From: Gammaproteobacteria bacterium
GTDB taxonomy: Bacteria > Pseudomonadota > Gammaproteobacteria > UBA6429 > Thiohalophilaceae
Assembly (NCBI GenBank): GCA_013152045.1
Contig: JAADGZ010000037.1
Location: 1 to 9,065, forward strand
Reading direction: 5' to 3'
DNA: 9,065 nt
Each line of letters opens with the position of its first letter. Within the stretch, counting starts at the first letter, position 1. The notes beneath the pieces are model-generated. The model did no database searches. It worked only from the letters and a program-made list of their open reading frames with translations, and was not told the DNA's origin. Shown here piece by piece: positions 1 to 5,494 of the stretch. A program made the translations under genes and the position numbers.

Positions 1-101
1 AGACCGTTGATGAGATTGAAATGTTATTGCCAGGGAAAGTGAGCCTCTGAGTTTTTTTCAAAACAAGTCTGTGGTTCGTTCTGCGCTTACGGTGCTATTA
101 G

Positions 102-718
102 ACCACTACAGTCACGCAACGCGTCGCATACAAGGTGACAACGAAAAGAAAGCACAGTGATAAAGTTGCTGATAATTTAGTAAACCAGAACTTCAATCCT
201 GTCGCGCCTAATCAAGTATATGCAGGCGATATTACCTATCTAAAAATAGATGAAGGGTGGGTGTATTTAGCCATTGTCATGGATTTGTACTCACGGCGCA
301 TCGTCGGCTGGTACGTCAGCAAATGCATGACAACAGATTTAGTATGCAAAGCAATGATGATGGCTTACAACTTGAGGCAACCACCTAAAGGACTCGTGTT
401 TCATAGTGACCGTGGTTCACAGTATACCAGCAAGCGCTACCGAAAATTACTGCGTAGCTATGGTATACGAGCGAGCATGGGTGATGTTGGTGCTTTCTGG
501 GAAAGCCTGCTGGGCATAACGCCGTGGTTGAACGTTTCTTTGGCAGCCTCAATCATGACTGGATATTTAAAATTGCTCAACCCACCCGTGAGCATATGAG
601 AAAAGATGTGGCAGCTTATATGAGGTATTACAACCTTGTAAGGCTGCATACTGCGAATGGTGATCAGTCACCAATTAACTATGAAAATTCTCTAAGAAAA
701 GTGTCTGGTATGGCTTGA
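102..718 (+). pseudogene. IS3-family transposase OrfB, frameshifted and N-terminally truncated
   Basis: This is the DDE integrase-type transposase of an IS3-family element, which would cut and join the element's ends. Numbering from the GTG at 135, the first frame carries D32 (in AGDITYL) and D92 (in HSDRGSQYT). The rest of the catalytic core continues in another frame from about 521, with the glutamate in VVERFFGSL and the C-terminal RYYNLVRLHTANGD region, ending at TGA 716-718. Removing 14 nt near 507-520 rejoins the frames and leaves exactly 35 residues between D92 and the glutamate, the DD(35)E spacing of the family. The open frame extends upstream of 135 only to 102, where TAG (99-101) stops it, so the usual N-terminal helix-turn-helix part of OrfB and all of OrfA are missing. 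It is almost certainly inactive. The family call is firm; the subgroup is not assigned. Confidence 0.88.
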
Positions 719-730
719 CCAGAACATAAA
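102..730 (+). mobile_element. Remnant of an IS3-family insertion sequence
   Basis: The element is defined by its broken transposase. No clear terminal inverted repeats or target duplication are visible, so both edges are approximate. A loose similarity exists between GACCACTACA (101-110) and GACCAGAACA (717-726) on either side of the coding remnant. It might reflect an old element end, but it is direct rather than inverted and is not proof. There is no OrfA in the window. Confidence 0.6.
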
Positions 731-1146
731 AGCATTTGTAGCCTGGAGAGCCTAATTTAGGCACTAACAAGAATGCTGGAATCTATTCCTTATTGACTAT
801 TACTGACTAGTAATTGACTGAATCATGACCATATACGATTATTGGTTTTAATGAAAATAACTTATAGATCACATGCAGTTGATAGCATGACGGAGCAGAC
901 ATATTTTATCTTCGCACTTCGTGGGGCAGGCCCTCACGGGTTTTACCCCAGGGGCACTCCTTTGGCGCGCTATAAGCTCAGCCCTGGCTACATTGATTAA
1001 GCGTCTTTAAGCTTATCTTTTGCAGGGCTTCTGTGATCCAGAGCGAGGCGCTGTGTTTCATTAAATTAATTTTTTATTTCCAACACCTAAATCAGCACTC
1101 CTGTTACCATTACGCTATATTTTTTTGTCATTTTTTTGTGTCCATT
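719..1146. other. Intergenic region without a recognised gene
   Basis: This 428-bp gap lies between the transposase remnant and the first LysR gene. It contains a short palindrome GCCTAA-T-TTAGGC (750-762), a perfect inverted repeat ATTACT-GACT-AGTAAT (799-814) overlapping three TGACT boxes, and a GC-rich stretch (about 919-957) with several competing short hairpins. It also contains AGCCCTG (980-986), able to pair with CAGGGCT (1023-1029) around an inner TAAGC/GCTTA stem. A 37-codon ORF (887-1000) is possible but lacks a visible ribosome binding site. A TATATT at 1116-1121 could be the -10 of the downstream LysR gene, although no good -35 accompanies it. Confidence 0.6.
887..1000 (+). CDS. 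Possible 37-residue small ORF, unproven
   Basis: ATG at 887 opens a 37-codon frame ending at TAA 998-1000. The predicted peptide begins MTEQTYFIFALRGAG and ends LARYKLSPGYID. It is rich in Gly, Pro, Arg and Tyr and has no transmembrane stretch or signal peptide. No Shine-Dalgarno sequence precedes the ATG, and the frame crosses the GC-rich, hairpin-prone stretch, so a non-coding origin is at least as likely. I recognise no family. It could also be the decayed end of a longer gene. Confidence 0.15.
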   Translation: MTEQTYFIFALRGAGPHGFYPRGTPLARYKLSPGYID

Positions 1147-2064
1147 ATGCCTTTTACCCTCCAGCAATTAAGACTTTTTGAATCTGTCGCTAGAAACAAT
1201 AGCTTCACGCGTGCGGCAAAAGAGCTGGCACTGAGCCAACCCGCAGTCTCTAGCCAGATGAAACGTCTAGAACAAGAGTTAGGTGTTGCTGTTTTTGAAC
1301 AGGTCGGGAAGAAGATTTTTTTAACGCCTGCTGGCATGGCGCTTTATGATTCGAGTGGCAATATTCTTGCGCACGTTGCAGAACTTAAAGAGAATATCGA
1401 TAGCTTTAAAGGGGTTATTCAAGGGCCTCTGCAGATCGCTGTGATTACCACTAGCAAGTATTTCATGCCTCACTTACTGGGTGAGTTTTTAAAGAAATAC
1501 CCGGATGTCAAACCAACGCTGAAATTCACCAACCGAGCTGCCGTGATGGCGCGCCTGATGAATAATGAGGATGACTTTGTGGTGCTTGGTCTGCCGCCAG
1601 ACAATCCAAACCTGAAGAGCTATCAATTTCTGCAAAATGTACTGGTGGCGGTCGCACCACCCGACCACCCAATGGCGCAAAAGAAGAATATCCCCTTGCG
1701 CGATTTCATTGGGGAAAAATCATTAGTTCGTGAACCCGGTTCGGGAACACGCATGGTGTTCGAAAATGAAGTCGTCCGGCAAAAACTCACACTTGATCCT
1801 TATATGGAATTAGACAGCAGCGAAGCGATTAAACAAAGTGTGATGGCAGGGTTAGGCCTCTCAGTGCTGTCGCTCCATAGCATAAGGCTGGAAATTAAAG
1901 CGGGTGCCTTGGTGGTGCTGGATGTAAAAGGCATGCCTTTACGTCAACAGTGGTATGCTATCCATTTAAAAGGTAAACGCCCCTCCTTGGCCGCGCGTAC
2001 TTTCCTCGACTTCATTTTAAGCATCGACCAGACTTTTCTGGAAGACGATGTTCTTCCGAGCTAA
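1147..2064 (+). CDS. cbbR: LysR-family transcriptional regulator, CbbR-like
   Basis: This 305-residue LysR-type regulator probably controls the adjacent carbon-fixation genes. Residues 3-62 form the winged helix-turn-helix, with the signature SFTRAAKELALSQPAVSSQMKRLE written as recognition around residues 19-42, followed by a linker helix. About 92-295 is the periplasmic-binding-like effector domain, including the GSGTR motif common in CbbR proteins. The frame is open upstream to a GTG at 1033, but homology to LysR proteins starts at ATG 1147, so that start is chosen. GTG 1138 is a near alternative and neither has a visible ribosome binding site. Its stop overlaps that of the convergent second LysR gene. 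CbbR proteins bind upstream of cbb operons and respond to Calvin-cycle intermediates or NADPH; the specific call rests on similarity and on proximity to cbbM. Confidence 0.85.
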   Translation: MPFTLQQLRLFESVARNNSFTRAAKELALSQPAVSSQMKRLEQELGVAVFEQVGKKIFLTPAGMALYDSSGNILAHVAELKENIDSFKGVIQGPLQIAVITTSKYFMPHLLGEFLKKYPDVKPTLKFTNRAAVMARLMNNEDDFVVLGLPPDNPNLKSYQFLQNVLVAVAPPDHPMAQKKNIPLRDFIGEKSLVREPGSGTRMVFENEVVRQKLTLDPYMELDSSEAIKQSVMAGLGLSVLSLHSIRLEIKAGALVVLDVKGMPLRQQWYAIHLKGKRPSLAARTFLDFILSIDQTFLEDDVLPS

Positions 2065-2957
2065 CGCTCATCCAGAGAATGATCAATCAGGAATTGTTTA
2101 AATGCACCCGCGGCGCTGGAAAGTATTTTGTTACTTAGATGCGCCACATGCCAGCACCTCATCAAGGGGAATCCCTTCACGTTTAGGGTAACCAGACGGT
2201 TGGTCTCCAGCTCCAGTTCGATACAGTGAGCGGACAATATCCCAAGCCCCATCTCGGCCTGCACCGCCTGCTTTATTGACTCATTCGTTTCCATCTCCAG
2301 ACTAACGTGCGGCTGGATGCCTTGCTCCTTAAAGAACTCTTCCATCGCTTTGCGCGTACCTGAGCCAACTTCACGCGATATAAAACGTTCATCCTGTAGA
2401 CGCTTTATGGAAACTTCTTTGAGCGCTGCCAGCGGGTGATCTGGATTAGCAATCACAACCAATGGATTATCCATAAAAAAATCAACCTTCAGCCCCAGAT
2501 CCGCTGGGGGCGCACCAATAATAGCCAGATCAACACTGTTTTCAGCCAGTTGACGCCACACGGTTTCACGGTTCGCCACCTGCAATATTACGTTCACATT
2601 GGGGTGTTCGCGGCAAAATGTTGCGAGCAGCTGCGGCACAAAGTAGTTTGCGGTATTCACTACCGCCAACCGGATGACCCCCCAATTGAGTTCCTTCATC
2701 TCATCCAACTTGTGTTCGACCTGCGCCAGCTCCTGGCGCATATTCAGGGCACATTGACGCATCTCCCGGCCTGCGTCGGTCAGAAACAGCTTTTTGCCCA
2801 CCCTTTCCAGCAGAGGCATCCCGACTCCTTCTTCTAAGTTTTTGATTTGCATAGAAACAGCCGGCTGAGACATATAAAGCTCTTCCGCCGCCCGCGAATA
2901 ACTGAGAAGTGCTGAGACCCGCTCGAACTGAAGTTGTCGCAACGTACATTGAAGCAT
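2061..2957 (-). CDS. cbbR: LysR-family regulator CbbR, divergent from cbbM
   Basis: This 298-residue LysR-type activator is transcribed away from cbbM, the classical arrangement for the regulator of a cbb operon. The DNA-binding domain spans residues 1-62, with SRAAEELYMSQPAVSMQIKN at 21-40. The effector-binding domain spans about 92-290 and carries the SREVGSGTR and ESIKQAVQAEMGLGILSAH segments also seen in the first LysR protein. The start at 2957 is preceded by a GGGGGT stretch on the minus strand, a modest ribosome binding site. Compared with the first LysR protein, one residue is missing in the first helix (TLRQLQ-FERV against TLQQLRLFESV), which might affect folding or DNA binding. The two proteins are clearly related but well diverged, so they look like an old duplication or two separate CbbR lineages. 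It probably regulates cbbM and itself from the shared 216-bp region. Confidence 0.9.
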   Translation of the reverse strand: MLQCTLRQLQFERVSALLSYSRAAEELYMSQPAVSMQIKNLEEGVGMPLLERVGKKLFLTDAGREMRQCALNMRQELAQVEHKLDEMKELNWGVIRLAVVNTANYFVPQLLATFCREHPNVNVILQVANRETVWRQLAENSVDLAIIGAPPADLGLKVDFFMDNPLVVIANPDHPLAALKEVSIKRLQDERFISREVGSGTRKAMEEFFKEQGIQPHVSLEMETNESIKQAVQAEMGLGILSAHCIELELETNRLVTLNVKGFPLMRCWHVAHLSNKILSSAAGAFKQFLIDHSLDER

Positions 2958-3049
2958 ATCGCTACCCCCGTAGAACTATTGACGTAACGCATCCTTCGCC
3001 ACTACCGAATCTGACCATCATCCCACTCTCTAAACAATAAGTAAATCTT

Positions 3050-3070
3050 ATGATTATTATATTTAATCAT
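3050..3070. promoter_or_regulatory. Probable CbbR/LysR binding site upstream of cbbM
   Basis: The perfect inverted repeat ATGATTA-N7-TAATCAT is centred on base 3060. T3054 and A3066 make a T-N11-A LysR box exactly symmetric about that centre. It lies in the divergent region between the minus-strand CbbR gene and cbbM. If the -10 at 3097-3102 is right, the site is centred near -49. A further TTAATTATCATT at 3076-3087 could be the activation half-site. The repeat is seen directly; its binding by CbbR is inferred. Confidence 0.6.
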
Positions 3071-3096
3071 TAGTGTTAATTATCATTTCAAATCCG

Positions 3097-3102
3097 TATA
3101 GT
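3097..3102 (+). promoter_or_regulatory. Candidate -10 element of the cbbM promoter
   Basis: TATAGT closely matches the sigma-70 -10 consensus and would start transcription near 3109, giving a leader of about 65 nt. No hexamer resembling TTGACA stands 16-18 bp upstream. That fits a promoter needing an activator such as CbbR bound just upstream. Confidence 0.45.
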
Positions 3103-3127
3103 CACACCCACTTAATGGTTATTTGGG

Positions 3128-3145
3128 GTAACCCTCACGGGTTGC
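3128..3145 (+). promoter_or_regulatory. Hairpin in the predicted cbbM leader
   Basis: GTAACCC-TCAC-GGGTTGC folds into a 7-bp stem (one G-U pair) with a four-base loop. It ends 16 nt before the AGGAG ribosome binding site (3162-3166). Without a U-tract it is not a terminator; a role in mRNA stability or 5' end protection is possible but only inferred. Confidence 0.4.
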
Positions 3146-3173
3146 TAATTAGTATCAAAAAAGGAGACACCTT

Positions 3174-4553
3174 ATGGATCAGTCAAGTCGCTACGCGGAC
3201 TTAAGCCTTAAAGAAGAAGATCTAATCGCGGGTGGCAAGCACGTTCTTGTTGCCTACAAAATGAAACCTGCTACAGGTTACGGCTACCTCGCAACAGCTG
3301 CTCATTTCGCAGCAGAATCATCAACGGGCACAAACGTAGAAATTTGCACCACTGATGATTTCACCAAAGGTGTTGACGCGCTGGTTTACCAGATCGACGA
3401 AGCCATCGAAGAAATGCGTATCGCATACCCAATGGATCTATTCGATCGCAACGTGACTGACGGCCGCACCATGCTGGTCTCTTTCCTAACACTGGTTATC
3501 GGTAACAATCAGGGCATGGGTGACGTTGAGCACGCTAAAATGTATGACTTCTACATGCCTGAGCGCATGCTTCAATTGTTCGACGGTCCTTCAAAAGATA
3601 TCTCTGACATGTGGCGCATCCTCGGCCGTCCTCTTGTTGATGGTGGTTACATCGCAGGAACAATCATCAAGCCTAAATTAGGCCTACGCCCTGAGCCTTT
3701 CGCTGATGCGGCATACCAATTCTGGCTAGGTGGCGATTTCATCAAAAATGACGAACCTCAAGGTAACCAGACTTTCTGCCCAATGAAGAAAGTCATTCCG
3801 CTTGTCGTTGACGCAATGAAACGTGCCCAAGACGAAACCGGTCAGGCTAAATTGTTCTCTGCCAACATCACGGCTGATTGTCACAACGAAATGATCGCAC
3901 GTGGTGATTTCATCCTGGAAGCTTTCGGCCCAGACGCTGATAAAGTTGCATTCCTGGTTGATGGCTACGTGGGTGGCCCAGGTATGGTAACCACCGCACG
4001 TCGTGCCTTCCCTAATCAATACCTGCATTATCATCGTGCTGGCCACGGTGCGGTAACGTCACCTTCTGCCAAGCGTGGTTACACCGCTTATGTACTGGCT
4101 AAAATGTCTCGTCTACAAGGTTCTTCTGGTATCCACGTGGGTACGATGGGCTACGGCAAAATGGAAGGCGATGCGTCTGATAAGAACATCGCATACATCA
4201 TCGAGCGCGATGAATTCCAGGGTCCAGCTTACAACCAGAAATGGTTCGGTATGAAGCCAACCACACCTATCATCTCGGGTGGCATGAACGCGTTGCGCCT
4301 ACCAGGCTTCTTTGAAAACCTGGGTCATGGTAACGTCATCAACACTGCGGGTGGTGGTTCTTACGGTCACATCGATTCGCCTGCGGCAGGTGCTAAATCT
4401 CTGCGTCAAGCGTACGAGTGCTGGAAAGCAGGTGCAGATCCAATCGAATGGGCGAAAGAGCACAAAGAATTTGGTCGTGCTTTCGAGTCATTTCCTGGCG
4501 ATGCTGATAGTATCTTCCCAGGCTGGCGCGAAAAACTGGGCGTTCACAAGTAA
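3174..4553 (+). CDS. cbbM: Ribulose-1,5-bisphosphate carboxylase/oxygenase, form II
   Basis: The product is the single-subunit-type RuBisCO, which adds CO2 (or O2) to ribulose-1,5-bisphosphate in the cytoplasm, the carbon-fixing step of the Calvin cycle. At 459 residues it is full length, close to the Rhodospirillum rubrum enzyme, and aligns with that numbering without shift. It has E48 and N111 from the N-terminal domain, K166 in TIIKPKLG, the carbamylated K191 with metal ligands D193 and E194 in FIKNDEP, H287 in HYHRAGHG, loop-6 K329 in [11 protein letters not shown], and S368. All expected catalytic residues are present. ATG 3174 follows AGGAG (3162-3166) at a good distance. It faces the CbbR gene across a control region with a LysR-type palindrome and ends before a strong terminator at 4574-4605, so it is likely transcribed largely as its own message under CbbR control. 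Confidence 0.99.
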   Translation: MDQSSRYADLSLKEEDLIAGGKHVLVAYKMKPATGYGYLATAAHFAAESSTGTNVEICTTDDFTKGVDALVYQIDEAIEEMRIAYPMDLFDRNVTDGRTMLVSFLTLVIGNNQGMGDVEHAKMYDFYMPERMLQLFDGPSKDISDMWRILGRPLVDGGYIAGTIIKPKLGLRPEPFADAAYQFWLGGDFIKNDEPQGNQTFCPMKKVIPLVVDAMKRAQDETGQAKLFSANITADCHNEMIARGDFILEAFGPDADKVAFLVDGYVGGPGMVTTARRAFPNQYLHYHRAGHGAVTSPSAKRGYTAYVLAKMSRLQGSSGIHVGTMGYGKMEGDASDKNIAYIIERDEFQGPAYNQKWFGMKPTTPIISGGMNALRLPGFFENLGHGNVINTAGGGSYGHIDSPAAGAKSLRQAYECWKAGADPIEWAKEHKEFGRAFESFPGDADSIFPGWREKLGVHK

Positions 4554-4573
4554 GTCATAACTTGATCGTCCTG

Positions 4574-4605
4574 AAAAGCCTCTTCCCTACGGGTAGAGGC
4601 TTTTT
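4574..4605 (+). terminator. Intrinsic terminator after cbbM
   Basis: AAAAGCCTCT and AGAGGCTTTT form a perfect 10-bp stem (4574-4583 with 4595-4604) around an 11-base loop, with a T-run at 4601-4605. It lies 20 nt after the cbbM stop and ahead of cbbQ. No convincing promoter is visible between it and cbbQ, so it probably lowers rather than abolishes downstream expression. Confidence 0.9.
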
Positions 4606-4645
4606 GCGTCTTAGCCTTATTATCCTCGTAGCATAGGAACAAATC

Positions 4646-5455
4646 ATGAGCCAAGTAGACATCAACCAATACCTCATTAAAGAAAAACCTTTTTACCAGA
4701 TACAGGCGCGTGAAGTTGAGCTTTACGCAGCGGCCTATAACAATCGCCTTCCGGTGATGGTTAAAGGCCCGACCGGCTGTGGCAAATCACGTTTTGTTGA
4801 GTACATGGCGTGGAAACTGGGCAAACCACTCATCACTGTAGCCTGTAATGAAGACATGACAGCCTCTGATCTCGTGGGTCGCTATCTATTAGATGCCAAT
4901 GGCACGCATTGGCAGGATGGCCCTCTCACCACAGCAGCTCGACTCGGCGCCATCTGCTACCTCGACGAAATCGTTGAAGCACGTCAGGACACCACCGTGG
5001 TTATTCACCCGCTGACTGACCATCGTCGCGCACTGCCTTTAGATAAAAAAGGCGAGCTGATCAAAGCGCACCCCGACTTCCAGCTGGTGATCTCTTATAA
5101 TCCAGGCTATCAAAGCTTGATGAAAGATTTAAAGCAATCAACCAAACAGCGTTTTGTTGGTTTCGATTTTGATTATGCTGATGCCGCGCTTGAAACCGAC
5201 ATTCTGCATCAAGAGACTGGGCTCGACACCGCAGTAGCAGAAAAACTGGTACAAATCGGCATCAAAGCCCGCAACCTCAAAGGTCACGGCCTGGATGAAG
5301 GCGTCTCGACTCGCCTACTCGTCTACGCGGCAACATTAATTCAAGACGGAGTGGACGCCAAAGACGCCTGCCGTATGGCACTGGTTCGCCCGATTACCGA
5401 TGATGTGGATATTCGCGCGACGCTAGATCATATGATCGATGCCATCTTTGCCTAA
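4646..5455 (+). CDS. cbbQ: CbbQ, AAA+ MoxR-type RuBisCO activase motor
   Basis: CbbQ is a hexameric AAA+ ATPase that works with CbbO to remodel RuBisCO and release tightly bound inhibitory sugar phosphates. The 269 residues are the usual length. Visible motifs are Walker A GPTGCGKS (41-48), Walker B ICYLDE (103-108), a sensor-1 asparagine N152 in VISYNPGYQ, a conserved arginine R169 in STKQRFVGF that may serve as the finger, and the CbbQ C-terminal helical domain from about 205 with STRLLVYAA (221-229). ATG 4646 follows AGGA (4635-4638) with 7 nt spacing. It lies 92 nt after cbbM, beyond a terminator, and 39 nt before cbbO, so expression is probably by readthrough. The NorQ/GvpN family is related, but the cbbM and cbbO neighbours settle the assignment. 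Confidence 0.97.
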   Translation: MSQVDINQYLIKEKPFYQIQAREVELYAAAYNNRLPVMVKGPTGCGKSRFVEYMAWKLGKPLITVACNEDMTASDLVGRYLLDANGTHWQDGPLTTAARLGAICYLDEIVEARQDTTVVIHPLTDHRRALPLDKKGELIKAHPDFQLVISYNPGYQSLMKDLKQSTKQRFVGFDFDYADAALETDILHQETGLDTAVAEKLVQIGIKARNLKGHGLDEGVSTRLLVYAATLIQDGVDAKDACRMALVRPITDDVDIRATLDHMIDAIFA

Positions 5456-5494
5456 GCGCCGTTTGCCACCTTCACGTTAAGGATCAAAACCATT

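Noticed and set aside
3..50. Open frame of 15 codons from the window edge ending at TGA 48-50, possibly a C-terminus of an upstream gene
   Set aside because: Too short to recognise or to tell from chance; needs the upstream sequence.
1033..1146. N-terminal extension of the first LysR gene from GTG 1033
   Set aside because: The extra 38 residues have no LysR similarity and cross AT-rich promoter-like DNA; the family start is at 1147.
2436..2837. 133-codon plus-strand frame inside the minus-strand CbbR gene
   Set aside because: Fully antisense to a well-supported LysR gene, with no ribosome binding site and no recognisable domain.
931..3143. CCCTCACGGGTT found at both 931-942 and 3132-3143
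   Set aside because: A repeated 12-mer is expected about once or twice by chance in 9 kb, and the flanks do not match; mentioned only as a note on the cbbM leader.
3726..4046. 106-codon minus-strand frame inside cbbM
   Set aside because: Shadow of a highly conserved RuBisCO coding region.
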